Of a stretch of DNA of 64,000 nucleotides, positions 19,471 to 32,509 are shown piece by piece. Made by a program: the position numbers and the translations under genes. This DNA comes from Haliotis asinina (taxonomy: Eukaryota; Mollusca; Gastropoda; Lepetellida; Haliotidae): the NCBI RefSeq assembly GCF_037392515.1, contig NC_090291.1, forward strand, positions 35,549,001 through 35,613,000. The letters run 5' to 3'. Position 1 is the first letter of the stretch, and each line of letters starts with the position of its first letter. Under the pieces are notes generated by a model. It saw only the letters and a program-made list of their open reading frames with translations, was not told where the DNA came from and searched no databases.

Positions 19471-21355
19471 TATCCTAGAAAACTCAGTCCCTTGTGTTTG
19501 AATTGAGTGTGTCGACCAACTTTCATCCATCCGTAATTTCCATTGTATAAAATCCAAAAGGGACTGGTCCAATACAACTAAAGAAGCATAAGGTCCAAAA
19601 GACAGACAACAGAAAAAGTATACCACTGACTCTCAGATAACTCCAGATTTCCATCAAGTTCAAGGTGAGTGGACATAGTATCATTAATGCTTTGCCGTAT
19701 GATAAGTGTTCCTGCCCAGAATGTGATGCCTTGTAAAAGATTTCTCTTTGGGGTACCATTTCCAAGTAATCATCAATTGTTTATCATCCAATATTTAATA
19801 ACACCATGAACATATTTACAACAGCAGAAGATAAGAAAGCTTCCGCCAGTAATTCAGATTTGCTTCTGCACCTTGGAAATCCAGGTGGGCAGGCTCTTCC
19901 AGTGGTATGGAAGTAACCTGTTAACATGAATAGCCTTGGCTAACTGCTTTGGTGACTTTTTCACCGGATAAGTAAGGTCATCGAATCTCTTACTTATCAT
20001 GTAAGGTCCTGTCCAAGGACAGGTCAGTTTACTACACTCTTGGACAGGTCAGTTTACTGCAAGCACCAATCTTTCTGACAGGAGTTAACAACCAGACAGG
20101 CTGAACAGTGTTGAAGATTTTCTTCTTTGCCTTCAGATCATAGTGCCTCTTTTGATAAATCGACATCTGTTTGAGATGTGCCCGACCAATTGCATTAACA
20201 ATCTTATCTTTCAGATTAGTTACATACTCTGAAGACCTGTCTATCCTTTCTGGATCTCTGTATCTCACAACCAAGGCTTGCATGGGGAGAGTTACTTCTA
20301 TTTCCAACATCATCAGGTTTGGTGTCAAGCCAGTTGAAGCGTGTTTGGATGCTCTGTAAGCCATGAGCAGCTGGGACAGATATTCATCCCAAGTTCTTTG
20401 GTCTTTTTGTAAATACACGGTGAGCATCTGAATTAAAGTGCAAATAAAACGCTCGACATTTCCATTAGACTGTGGATACAAGCTTGTTGATCTTGTTTTC
20501 TCTATGTGTCCACAATTCACACTTCTTTGAACAATGAAGATTCAAAGTTTGATCCTTGGTCTGAGTGAACCTGTAGTGGGATACCAAAACGTGAAACAAA
20601 GTTGTCAACGAATGCCTTTGCCACAGACCTCGCCTAATGGTTAGGTAATGCAACTGCCTCTACCCATTTTGTGAACTGGTCAGCCATTACTAAGATGTAT
20701 CTGTTGCCAGTGTGACTTTTGGGTAATGGACCCATGATGTCCATAGCAACACGTTCCATAGGCTCGCCAGATAAGTAACTGTCCACTGGAGCTCTCTGGT
20801 GGACGGTTGTTTTCTTTGGCACGCAATGGTCGCATCATGCACAGTACTCGGTAACATCATCTTTCATCATTGGCCAGTAAAAAGATTGCTGTACTCTACC
20901 CAAGTTTCGTCTCCACCCAAGTGACCCGAAGAAGGGATATCATGATGCTATTTCATGGCGTGTTCTGACCACCACCTGCAATGCTGTAACGTTCTCATCT
21001 TCAGATTGCCATTTCCGGAAAAGGCATTCCCATGTGAATCTTGAGTCTGTCCCATTGGCGCCACAGTGTTTTGGTGAAAGATGTCATATGAGACACTGCT
21101 TCCCATTCTAGCCTTCGCTGGTTCTCCTCAACAGAAGCTAAAAGCAGTCCAGTATCTTGATCTTGTAACTGTGTCTGGCGGATCTCTTGTGGATCCCAGC
21201 CATCAAGCAATCTCATGCCATCTTTGCTGTGCATTGTTGTTCACTAGTCTTAGCTCTGATTACATGTCTACTCACTTCTGGACTGACGGAATCTCTGCAA
21301 GGAATTCACTACCTGGAATAGGTTCACATTCCTCATCTACTGACTGATGTTCTTG
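19471..21355 (-). mobile_element. Ty3/Gypsy pol fossil, array unit 1
   Basis: Minus-strand parts in order are a pre-integrase linker (21234-21001, QTQLQDQDTGLLLASVEENQ), an integrase core start (20822-20634, MERVAMDIMGPLPKSHTGNRY and ADQFTKWVEAVALP), and the integrase core end and C-terminal part (20520-20032, PQSNGNVERF, LLMAYRASKHASTGLTP). Reverse transcriptase, gag and LTRs are not present in the unit. It is a broken, partial fossil with several breaks. Its decay predates the tandem copying because all four units share it. Confidence 0.85.
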
Positions 21356-21798
21356 CCAATAACCTGCCTACGAAAATCACCGCCTCTCGGGGAAGAAATA
21401 CGATGTATTTCACTTTAAAACGCCCGATCGGCGAAAAACATAACATTACCGTAGTCGCTAGATATTCCGCTCTCGTTCTACAACCTCTCAAATGAAATAG
21501 GTTATTCTTCTACCTGCAATACGTGACTTTATTGGGAAAATAGCGGTGATCGAGTCCACCATGTTTGTCTTTCATCCTCAATAGGTTTGCACCAACGACG
21601 AGCTGCTCTCTGATTGGTCAAAAATAAAACACCTGTATTATTTTCATTTCGTGGTGCGATATATCGTGTTGGTGCGAGCCTATTGAGGGTGAAGGTCAAA
21701 CATGGTGGACTCGATCACTTGTTTTTTTCGGGTGTTATAAAGTGAAATACATCGTATTTCTTCCCGAGAGGCGGTGATTTTCGTAGGCAGGTTATTGG
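21356..21798. mobile_element. 443-bp foldback/MITE-like element, unit 1
   Basis: Outer arms start CCAATAACCTGCCTACGAAA and end with its reverse complement. They match over about 70 bp with only a few differences. A second inner pair of arms of about 50 bp (GTGATCGAGTCCACCATG and its reverse complement) flanks a short loop. About 115 bp between outer and inner arm exists only on the left side. There is no coding capacity. It sits at the 5' side of the pol fossil. Confidence 0.85.
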
Positions 21799-22039
21799 TG
21801 TACAAACGAAAACGTTGTCTTTTCCCGAGTTCCAAGCAAAGTTACCCGGTACATAGAAGACCGATTTTGATAATTTTGGATTCATTCGAAAGGGAATTTA
21901 TCTGGCTTTATTTCAGTAAGAATTGCGGCTGTATGTTCCACAATTTCCTACCCAAGATTCGCCCGCAATCAAGAGTGGGGTGTTCGACAACTTTGTGCGT
22001 GTTACATCCCTTTCCTTCTGTATATGTGTATGGATATCA

Positions 22040-23924
22040 TATCCTAGAAAACTCAGTCCCTTGTGTTTGAATTGAGTGTGTCGACCAACTTTCATCCATC
22101 CGTAATTTCCATTGTATAAAATCCAAAAGGGACTGGTCCAATACAACTAAAGAAGCATAAGGTCCAAAAGACAGACAACAGAAAAAGTATACCACTGACT
22201 CTCAGATAACTCCAGATTTCCATCAAGTTCAAGGTGAGTGGACATAGTATCATTAATGCTTTGCCGTATGATAAGTGTTCCTGCCCAGAATGTGATGCCT
22301 TGTAAAAGATTTCTCTTTGGGGTACCATTTCCAAGTAATCATCAATTGTTTATCATCCAATATTTAATAACACCATGAACATATTTACAACAGCAGAAGA
22401 TAAGAAAGCTTCCGCCAGTAATTCAGATTTGCTTCTGCACCTTGGAAATCCAGGTGGGCAGGCTCTTCCAGTGGTATGGAAGTAACCTGTTAACATGAAT
22501 AGCCTTGGCTAACTGCTTTGGTGACTTTTTCACCGGATAAGTAAGGTCATCGAATCTCTTACTTATCATGTAAGGTCCTGTCCAAGGACAGGTCAGTTTA
22601 CTACACTCTTGGACAGGTCAGTTTACTGCAAGCACCAATCTTTCTGACAGGAGTTAACAACCAGACAGGCTGAACAGTGTTGAAGATTTTCTTCTTTGCC
22701 TTCAGATCATAGTGCCTCTTTTGATAAATCGACATCTGTTTGAGATGTGCCCGACCAATTGCATTAACAATCTTATCTTTCAGATTAGTTACATACTCTG
22801 AAGACCTGTCTATCCTTTCTGGATCTCTGTATCTCACAACCAAGGCTTGCATGGGGAGAGTTACTTCTATTTCCAACATCATCAGGTTTGGTGTCAAGCC
22901 AGTTGAAGCGTGTTTGGATGCTCTGTAAGCCATGAGCAGCTGGGACAGATATTCATCCCAAGTTCTTTGGTCTTTTTGTAAATACACGGTGAGCATCTGA
23001 ATTAAAGTGCAAATAAAACGCTCGACATTTCCATTAGACTGTGGATACAAGCTTGTTGATCTTGTTTTCTCTATGTGTCCACAATTCACACTTCTTTGAA
23101 CAATGAAGATTCAAAGTTTGATCCTTGGTCTGAGTGAACCTGTAGTGGGATACCAAAACGTGAAACAAAGTTGTCAACGAATGCCTTTGCCACAGACCTC
23201 GCCTAATGGTTAGGTAATGCAACTGCCTCTACCCATTTTGTGAACTGGTCAGCCATTACTAAGATGTATCTGTTGCCAGTGTGACTTTTGGGTAATGGAC
23301 CCATGATGTCCATAGCAACACGTTCCATAGGCTCGCCAGATAAGTAACTGTCCACTGGAGCTCTCTGGTGGACGGTTGTTTTCTTTGGCACGCAATGGTC
23401 GCATCATGCACAGTACTCGGTAACATCATCTTTCATCATTGGCCAGTAAAAAGATTGCTGTACTCTACCCAAGTTTCGTCTCCACCCAAGTGACCCGAAG
23501 AAGGGATATCATGATGCTATTTCATGGCGTGTTCTGACCACCACCTGCAATGCTGTAACGTTCTCATCTTCAGATTGCCATTTCCGGAAAAGGCATTCCC
23601 ATGTGAATCTTGAGTCTGTCCCATTGGCGCCACAGTGTTTTGGTGAAAGATGTCATATGAGACACTGCTTCCCATTCTAGCCTTCGCTGGTTCTCCTCAA
23701 CAGAAGCTAAAAGCAGTCCAGTATCTTGATCTTGTAACTGTGTCTGGCGGATCTCTTGTGGATCCCAGCCATCAAGCAATCTCATGCCATCTTTGCTGTG
23801 CATTGTTGTTCACTAGTCTTAGCTCTGATTACATGTCTACTCACTTCTGGACTGACGGAATCTCTGCAAGGAATTCACTACCTGGAATAGGTTCACATTC
23901 CTCATCTACTGACTGATGTTCTTG
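22040..23924 (-). mobile_element. Ty3/Gypsy pol fossil, array unit 2
   Basis: Same parts as unit 1 shifted by 2569 bp: linker 23803-23570, integrase core 23391-23203 and 23089-22601. Broken. Shares its few variants with unit 1. Confidence 0.85.
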
Positions 23925-24367
23925 CCAATAACCTGCCTACGAAAATCACCGCCTCTCGGGGAAGAAATACGATGTATTTCACTTTAAAACGCCCGATCGG
24001 CGAAAAACATAACATTACCGTAGTCGCTAGATATTCCGCTCTCGTTCTACAACCTCTCAAATGAAATAGGTTATTCTTCTACCTGCAATACGTGACTTTA
24101 TTGGGAAAATAGCGGTGATCGAGTCCACCATGTTTGTCTTTCATCCTCAATAGGTTTGCACCAACGACGAGCTGCTCTCTGATTGGTCAAAAATAAAACA
24201 CCTGTATTATTTTCATTTCGTGGTGCGATATATCGTGTTGGTGCGAGCCTATTGAGGGTGAAGGTCAAACATGGTGGACTCGATCACTTGTTTTTTTCGG
24301 GTGTTATAAAGTGAAATACATCGTATTTCTTCCCGAGAGGCGGTGATTTTCGTAGGCAGGTTATTGG
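23925..24367. mobile_element. foldback element, unit 2
   Basis: Exact-offset copy of the 443-bp foldback element, with the same outer and inner arms. Confidence 0.85.
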
Positions 24368-24608
24368 TGTACAAACGAAAACGTTGTCTTTTCCCGAGTT
24401 CCAAGCAAAGTTACCCGGTACATAGAAGACCGATTTTGATAATTTTGGATTCATTCGAAAGGGAATTTATCTGGCTTTATTTCAGTAAGAATTGCGGCTG
24501 TATGTTCCACAATTTCCTACCCAAGATTCGCCCGCAATCAAGAGTGGGGTGTTCGACAACTTTGTGCGTGTTACATCCCTTTCCTTCTGTATATGTGTAT
24601 GGATATCA

Positions 24609-26493
24609 TATCCTAGAAAACTCAGTCCCTTGTGTTTGAATTGAGTGTGTCGACCAACTTTCATCCATCCGTAATTTCCATTGTATAAAATCCAAAAGGG
24701 ACTGGTCCAATACAACTAAAGAAGCATAAGGTCCAAAAGACAGACAACAGAAAAAGTATACCACTGACTCTCAGATAACTCCAGATTTCCATCAAGTTCA
24801 AGGTGAGTGGACATAGTATCATTAATGCTTTGCCGTATGATAAGTGTTCCTGCCCAGAATGTGATGCCTTGTAAAAGATTTCTCTTTGGGGTACCATTTC
24901 CAAGTAATCATCAATTGTTTATCATCCAATATTTAATAACACCATGAACATATTTACAACAGCAGAAGATAAGAAAGCTTCCGCCAGTAATTCAGATTTG
25001 CTTCTGCACCTTGGAAATCCAGGTGGGCAGGCTCTTCCAGTGGTATGGAAGTAACCTGTTAACATGAATAGCCTTGGCTAACTGCTTTGGTGACTTTTTC
25101 ACCGGATAAGTAAGGTCATCGAATCTCTTACTTATCATGTAAGGTCCTGTCCAAGGACAGGTCAGTTTACTACACTCTTGGACAGGTCAGTTTACTGCAA
25201 GCACCAATCTTTCTGACAGGAGTTAACAACCAGACAGGCTGAACAGTGTTGAAGATTTTCTTCTTTGCCTTCAGATCATAGTGCCTCTTTTGATAAATCG
25301 ACATCTGTTTGAGATGTGCCCGACCAATTGCATTAACAATCTTATCTTTCAGATTAGTTACATACTCTGAAGACCTGTCTATCCTTTCTGGATCTCTGTA
25401 TCTCACAACCAAGGCTTGCATGGGGAGAGTTACTTCTATTTCCAACATCATCAGGTTTGGTGTCAAGCCAGTTGAAGCGTGTTTGGATGCTCTGTAAGCC
25501 ATGAGCAACTGGGACACATATTCATCCCAAGTTCTTTGGTCTTTTTGTAAATACACGGTGAGCATCTGAATTAAAGTGCAAATAAAACGCTCGACATTTC
25601 CATTAGACTGTGGATACAAGCTTGTTGATCTTGTTTTCTCTATGTGTCCACAATTCACACTTCTTTGAACAATGAAGATTCAAAGTTTGATCCTTGGTCT
25701 GAGTGAACCTGTAGTGGGATACCAAAACGTGAAACAAAGTTGTCAACGAATGCCTTTGCCACAGACCTCGCCTAATGGTTAGGTAATGCAACTGCCTCAA
25801 CCCATTTTGTGAACTGGTCAGCCATTACTAAGATGTATCTGTTGCCAGTGTGACTTTTGGGTAATGGACCCATGATGTCCATAGCAACACGTTCCATAGG
25901 CTCGCCAGATAAGTAACTGTCCACTGGAGCTCTCTGGTGGACGGTTGTTTTCTTTGGCACGCAATGGTCGCATCATGCACAGTACTCGGTAACATCATCT
26001 TTCATCATTGGCCAGTAAAAAGATTGCTGTACTCTACCCAAGTTTCGTCTCCACCCAAGTGACCCGAAGAAGGGATATCATGATGCTATTTCATGGCGTG
26101 TTCTGACCACCACCTGCAATGCTGTAACGTTCTCATCTTCAGATTGCCATTTCCGGAAAAGGCATTCCCATGTGAATCTTGAGTCTGTCCCATTGGCGCC
26201 ACAGTGTTTTGGTGAAAGATGTCATATGAGACACTGCTTCCCATTCTAGCCTTCGCTGGTTCTCCTCAACAGAAGCTAAAAGCAGTCCAGTATCTTGATC
26301 TTGTAACTGTGTCTGGCGGATCTCTTGTGGATCCCAGCCATCAAGCAATCTCATGCCATCTTTGCTGTGCATTGTTGTTCACTAGTCTTAGCTCTGATTA
26401 CATGTCTACTCACTTCTGGACTGACGGAATCTCTGCAAGGAATTCACTACCTGGAATAGGTTCACATTCCTCATCTACTGACTGATGTTCTTG
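24609..26493 (-). mobile_element. Ty3/Gypsy pol fossil, array unit 3
   Basis: Linker 26372-26139, integrase core 25960-25772 and 25658-25170. Broken. Shares variants with unit 4 rather than with units 1 and 2. Confidence 0.85.
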
Positions 26494-26936
26494 CCAATAA
26501 CCTGCCTACGAAAATCACCGCCTCTCGGGGAAGAAATACGATGTATTTCACTTTAAAACGCCCGATCGGCGAAAAACATAACATTACCGTAGTCGCTAGA
26601 TATTCCGCTCTCGTTCTACAACCTCTCAAATGAAATAGGTTATTCTTCTACCTGCAATACGTGACTTTATTGGGAAAATAGCGGTGATCGAGTCCACCAT
26701 GTTTGTCTTTCATCCTCAATAGGTTTGCACCAACGACGAGCTGCTCTCTGATTGGTCAAAAATAAAACACCTGTATTATTTTCATTTCGTGGTGCGATAT
26801 ATCGTGTTGGTGCGAGCCTATTGAGGGTGAAGGTCAAACATGGTGGACTCGATCACTTGTTTTTTTCGGGTGTTATAAAGTGAAATACATCGTATTTCTT
26901 CCCGAGAGGCGGTGATTTTCGTAGGCAGGTTATTGG
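26494..26936. mobile_element. foldback element, unit 3
   Basis: Exact-offset copy of the 443-bp foldback element, with no differences noticed from unit 2. Confidence 0.85.
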
Positions 26937-27177
26937 TGTACAAACGAAAACGTTGTCTTTTCCCGAGTTCCAAGCAAAGTTACCCGGTACATAGAAGACC
27001 GATTTTGATAATTTTGGATTCATTCGAAAGGGAATTTATCTGGCTTTATTTCAGTAAGAATTGCGGCTGTATGTTCCACAATTTCCTACCCAAGATTCGC
27101 CCGCAATCAAGAGTGGGGTGTTCGACAACTTTGTGCGTGTTACATCCCTTTCCTTCTGTATATGTGTATGGATATCA

Positions 27178-29062
27178 TATCCTAGAAAACTCAGTCCCTT
27201 GTGTTTGAATTGAGTGTGTCGACCAACTTTCATCCATCCGTAATTTCCATTGTATAAAATCCAAAAGGGACTGGTCCAATACAACTAAAGAAGCATAAGG
27301 TCCAAAAGACAGACAACAGAAAAAGTATACCACTGACTCTCAGATAACTCCAGATTTCCATCAAGTTCAAGGTGAGTGGACATAGTATCATTAATGCTTT
27401 GCCGTATGATAAGTGTTCCTGCCCAGAATGTGATGCCTTGTAAAAGATTTCTCTTTGGGGTACCATTTCCAAGTAATCATCAATTGTTTATCATCCAATA
27501 TTTAATAACACCATGAACATATTTACAACAGCAGAAGATAAGAAAGCTTCCGCCAGTAATTCAGATTTGCTTCTGCACCTTGGAAATCCAGGTGGGCAGG
27601 CTCTTCCAGTGGTATGGAAGTAACCTGTTAACATGAATAGCCTTGGCTAACTGCTTTGGTGACTTTTTCACCGGATAAGTAAGGTCATCGAATCTCTTAC
27701 TTATCATGTAAGGTCCTGTCCAAGGACAGGTCAGTTTACTACACTCTTGGACAGGTCAGTTTACTGCAAGCACCAATCTTTCTGACAGGAGTTAACAACC
27801 AGACAGGCTGAACAGTGTTGAAGATTTTCTTCTTTGCCTTCAGATCATAGTGCCTCTTTTGATAAATCGACATCTGTTTGAGATGTGCCCGACCAATTGC
27901 ATTAACAATCTTATCTTTCAGATTAGTTACATACTCTGAAGACCTGTCTATCCTTTCTGGATCTCTGTATCTCACAACCAAGGCTTGCATGGGGAGAGTT
28001 ACTTCTATTTCCAACATCATCAGGTTTGGTGTCAAGCCAGTTGAAGCGTGTTTGGATGCTCTGTAAGCCATGAGCAACTGGGACAGATATTCATCCCAAG
28101 TTCTTTGGTCTTTTTGTAAATACACGGTGAGCATCTGAATTAAAGTGCAAATAAAACGCTCGACATTTCCATTAGACTGTGGATACAAGCTTGTTGATCT
28201 TGTTTTCTCTATGTGTCCACAATTCACACTTCTTTGAACAATGAAGATTCAAAGTTTGATCCTTGGTCTGAGTGAACCTGTAGTGGGATACCAAAACGTG
28301 AAACAAAGTTGTCAACGAATGCCTTTGCCACAGACCTCGCCTAATGGTTAGGTAATGCAACTGCCTCAACCCATTTTGTGAACTGGTCAGCCATTACTAA
28401 GATGTATCTGTTGCCAGTGTGACTTTTGGGTAATGGACCCATGATGTCCATAGCAACACGTTCCATAGGCTCGCCAGATAAGTAACTGTCCACTGGAGCT
28501 CTCTGGTGGACGGTTGTTTTCTTTGGCACGCAATGGTCGCATCATGCACAGTACTCGGTAACATCATCTTTCATCATTGGCCAGTAAAAAGATTGCTGTA
28601 CTCTACCCAAGTTTCGTCTCCACCCAAGTGACCCGAAGAAGGGATATCATGATGCTATTTCATGGCGTGTTCTGACCACCACCTGCAATGCTGTAACGTT
28701 CTCATCTTCAGATTGCCATTTCCGGAAAAGGCATTCCCATGTGAATCTTGAGTCTGTCCCATTGGCGCCACAGTGTTTTGGTGAAAGATGTCATATGAGA
28801 CACTGCTTCCCATTCTAGCCTTCGCTGGTTCTCCTCAACAGAAGCTAAAAGCAGTCCAGTATCTTGATCTTGTAACTGTGTCTGGCGGATCTCTTGTGGA
28901 TCCCAGCCATCAAGCAATCTCATGCCATCTTTGCTGTGCATTGTTGTTCACTAGTCTTAGCTCTGATTACATGTCTACTCACTTCTGGACTGACGGAATC
29001 TCTGCAAGGAATTCACTACCTGGAATAGGTTCACATTCCTCATCTACTGACTGATGTTCTTG
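27178..29062 (-). mobile_element. Ty3/Gypsy pol fossil, array unit 4
   Basis: Linker 28941-28708, integrase core 28529-28341 and 28227-27739. Broken. The unit ends cleanly at 29746, where single-copy DNA resumes. Confidence 0.85.
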
Positions 29063-29505
29063 CCAATAACCTGCCTACGAAAATCACCGCCTCTCGGGGA
29101 AGAAATACGATGTATTTCACTTTAAAACGCCCGATCGGCGAAAAACATAACATTACCGTAGTCGCTAGATATTCCGCTCTCGTTCTACAACCTCTCAAAT
29201 GAAATAGGTTATTCTTCTACCTGCAATACGTGACTTTATTGGGAAAATAGCGGTGATCGAGTCCACCATGTTTGTCTTTCATCCTCAATAGGTTTGCACC
29301 AACGACGAGCTGCTCTCTGATTGGTCAAAAATAAAACACCTGTATTATTTTCATTTCGTGGTGCGATATATCGTGTTGGTGCGAGCCTATTGAGGGTGAA
29401 GGTCAAACATGGTGGACTCGATCACTTGTTTTTTTCGGGTGTTATAAAGTGAAATACATCGTATTTCTTCCCGAGAGGCGGTGATTTTCGTAGGCAGGTT
29501 ATTGG
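29063..29505. mobile_element. foldback element, unit 4
   Basis: Exact-offset copy of the 443-bp foldback element. About 240 bp of unit sequence follow before the array ends. Confidence 0.85.
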
Positions 29506-30703
29506 TGTACAAACGAAAACGTTGTCTTTTCCCGAGTTCCAAGCAAAGTTACCCGGTACATAGAAGACCGATTTTGATAATTTTGGATTCATTCGAAAGG
29601 GAATTTATCTGGCTTTATTTCAGTAAGAATTGCGGCTGTATGTTCCACAATTTCCTACCCAAGATTCGCCCGCAATCAAGAGTGGGGTGTTCGACAACTT
29701 TGTGCGCGTTACATCCCTTTCCTTCTGTATATGTGTATGGATATCAGTGTAGGCCTGTTGCACCCAGGACGTATTATTTTCAGCAATACAAGCCCAAGTG
29801 GTTTTTGCTATTTCACAGGGGATCTTTTACACCTTTTGGAACACTAAATTCTTAACGTAACAATCGTTATTTGTGGATGATTTCAATATTTCCTGTCGTG
29901 GTAAAAATACGCACACTATTGAAAGACAACTGCAGTTGTATTTAAACAAAATAAGTAAACGCTGTCTTGAAAACGGCTTTAAATTTTCTACGTCCAAAAC
30001 TAATTGTATACATTTTTGTAGAAAATATAAGCCGCATAACGACCCTGAACTATCTTTAAATGACACTCCAATAAAGGAGGCCAAGTTCTTGGGTTTAATT
30101 TTCTTACCGCACATTAAATCACTTAAATCTAAATGCCTGAAGGCACTAGATTTGTTGAAAGTTATTTCCAACTCAAAGTGGGGAGGGGGTCAAACGACCT
30201 TTTTACACCTAAATCGATCACCGTATATGGAGCCTGCGAAAGCAACCTTAAACTTCTTGATTCTGTCCACCATCAAGGCTTGAGACTTTGTCATGGGTCC
30301 TTCAGAACCTCACCTATTGATAGTCTTTACGTTGAGGCCGATGAACCGTGTGTTATACAACGTCGTATAAAATTGTCTTTACAATACATTACTAAATTAT
30401 ATTGTAATGAATCTAACCCTGCCTATAACTGTGCGTTCAGTCCGCTTTATGAGGATTTGTATAACAAAAAGTCTTCTCTCGCTTTGCCTCCAAGACATAG
30501 AATTAAACCATTTCTTTCTTTCGTCGGCATTGAGCTGGAAAATATATCTCCTTCCTGTCTTCTTTCTTCTGATCCTTGGCATTTGGTTAGGCCACAAGTA
30601 GACCTAACATTAACTGCATTTAAAAAATCAGAAACTAATGAATTACGATATAAACAAGAAAATAATCAATTACAAAGTAAATGTTGGAATTATATATATA
30701 TAT

Positions 30704-31165
30704 ATCATCAATTAAAACATAAATAGAGCTATTATAAATCTATATATCATCAATTAAAACATAAATAGAGCTATTATAAATCTATATATCATCAATTAAA
30801 ACATAAATAGAGTTATTATAAATCTATATATCATCAATTAAAACATAAATAGAGCTATTATAAATCTATATATCATCAATTAAAACATAAATAGGGCTAT
30901 TATAAATCTATATATCATCAATTAAAACATAAATAGGGCTATTATAAATCTATATATCATCAATTAAAACATAAATAGAGCTATTATAAATCTATATATC
31001 ATCAATTAAAACATAAATAGAGCTATTATAAATCTATATATCATCAATTAAAACATAAATAGAGATATTATAAATCTATATATCATCAATTAAAACATAA
31101 ATAGAGCTATTATAAATCTATATATCATCAATTAAAACATAAATAGAGCTATTATAAATCTATAT
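30704..31165 (+). repeat. 42-bp minisatellite, about 11 units, inside a LINE
   Basis: Unit words are TATATATCATCAATTAAAAC, ATAAATAGAGCTATTATAAATC. Units differ by single bases (AGAG/AGGG/AGTT). The parental single-copy form, CATCAATTAAAACATAAATA, occurs in LINE copy B at about 49418-49455, between the RT thumb and RNase H. The array is therefore an expansion of LINE sequence. Every unit contains stop codons. Confidence 0.93.
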
Positions 31166-31194
31166 ACACAGATGGGTCCAAGGACGGTGGCGTA

Positions 31195-31914
31195 GTGGCT
31201 TGTGCCACTGTCATTGGATCCAGAACAATATCTTCTAGATTATCGGATAATAGCTCTATTTTCACTGCTGAAGCTAACGCAATATTAAAAGCTCTTAAAT
31301 ATATTCAGAAATATCCTAAACATAAACAATACATAATCTATTCAGACTCTCTTTCTTGCCTTCAGTCTATTAAAAATATTTCTTGCAAACATCCACTTGT
31401 AATAGAAATTATTGAATTGTATAATGATCTTGCTACTGGCCAATATGACATCGTCTTCTGTTGGTTACCCAAGCATGTAGTAATATCTGGTAACACACTG
31501 GCTGACCTTGCTGCTAAAGCAGCACTCAACAAATCTGTGACACCACTTCTTATTCCTTACAGTGATTTTAAAGCCACTAGTAGATCTTATATCCGTGGTC
31601 TGATGCAGAAGAAGTGGGACAACCAAGTAGGTACAAATACATTACATGAAATAAAACCGTATATTGGTTACACCTTCTTGGGTTGTCAGTCCAGATTTGA
31701 AGAGGTTATTTTACGACGATGTCGTATTGGCCATACACAATATACTCATGCACATCTACTGAAAGGTGATGATCCTCCGTTTTCTATCCCTTGTGATGAG
31801 AGTGTCACGATCAAGCATATTTTGCTTGACTCTGTTGAATTCTCCATCACAAAATATAAGTATTTTACAGTTAAAAAAATAAGGATCTTTTTACCAGCGT
31901 TAGTTCTCATTTAA
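31195..31914 (+). pseudogene. LINE RNase H domain fragment
   Basis: A 239-codon open stretch with TAEANAILKAL (the Glu), IYSDSLSCLQ (an Asp) and WLPKHVVISGNTLADLAAKAAL (distal His/Asp block), then the C-terminal zinc-like tail CRIGHTQYTHAHLLKGDDPPF. The tripeptide around the first catalytic Asp (FTDGSKDGG) is only partly preserved after the minisatellite (TDGSKDGGVV). RNase H removes the RNA strand during LINE second-strand synthesis. Confidence 0.85.
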
Positions 31915-32509
31915 TTATTGTTTTGTTTTAAAGGAAATTGATTTTTTGGTTGAATTTTGAGTAATATGTTCTGTAAATAGATGCATTGTAATGATTGGTA
32001 GTTTGGATTAGTAACTTGAATTGTTGGTGGCTGTACCCTCAAAGGGGGTTGAAGTATTGTAAAATTATTGTCCTCCTGAGAGGGTACGTAAGTCCCAAAA
32101 CTTTCAGGTCTATGGGAACTTCCCAGGCTTTTTAAACGTAGAATTATTGTTGTTTTAATTTTGGCTAACGTTTCCTACAATCGCCAGCAGCTGAAGGGAT
32201 GGTGTAAATCCAACTAGGGTCCATGTAGGTAGAAAAGTTACTGTAAGTCCCTATGGTCCCTAGTGTGGTGATCTACCTTCTGTTGTTGGCGATCTATAGC
32301 CTGTTTTTATAGTGTATTGTCTACATAGTGATATTAGTTTGAACTTTCCTCGCTAGTTTTAAATCCAGTTGTGATATTCTACTTCTTTTACTCTCCTTCG
32401 GTGACAGATTTGACCACATACATATATTTCATTTTAATGTTAAATGTTCTCGTCACGATACGGCTGCGATATTGCCGATGTGACGTTAAATATTAATCTC
32501 ACTCACTCA

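Larger units (their letters stand above)
19471..29746. repeat. exact four-unit tandem array, unit 2569 bp
   Basis: Unit starts are at 19471, 22040, 24609 and 27178. The last unit ends at 29746, so the array is 4 x 2569 bp with no partial unit. All internal landmarks recur at exactly 2569-bp offsets. Reading the units against each other I noticed only about four base differences in 10 kb; some unite units 1 and 2 against units 3 and 4. Each unit carries a minus-strand Gypsy integrase fossil and a 443-bp foldback element. The left flank (up to 19470) and right flank (from 29747) are single copy. Confidence 0.95.
29862..32509 (+). mobile_element. 5'-truncated LINE copy (RT C-part, RNase H, 3' UTR)
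   Basis: Begins inside the RT at FVDDFNISCRGK, the F/YxDD catalytic box. It continues through the thumb region and linker, a 42-bp minisatellite, RNase H and a 3' UTR, and ends in CTCACTCACTCA. The first 115 bp after the tandem array (29747-29861) are not LINE. Stops and frameshifts are present. It is on the plus strand, opposite to the P450 genes on either side. Confidence 0.9.

Noticed and set aside
21774-22070. Plus-strand 98-codon frame at the right arm of the foldback element
   Set aside because: It recurs only because the unit is duplicated. It starts in the foldback arm and has no domain.
19471-29746. Treating the four integrase copies as four independent Gypsy insertions
   Set aside because: Offsets of exactly 2569 bp, shared decay and near identity show one fossil copied in tandem with its surroundings.
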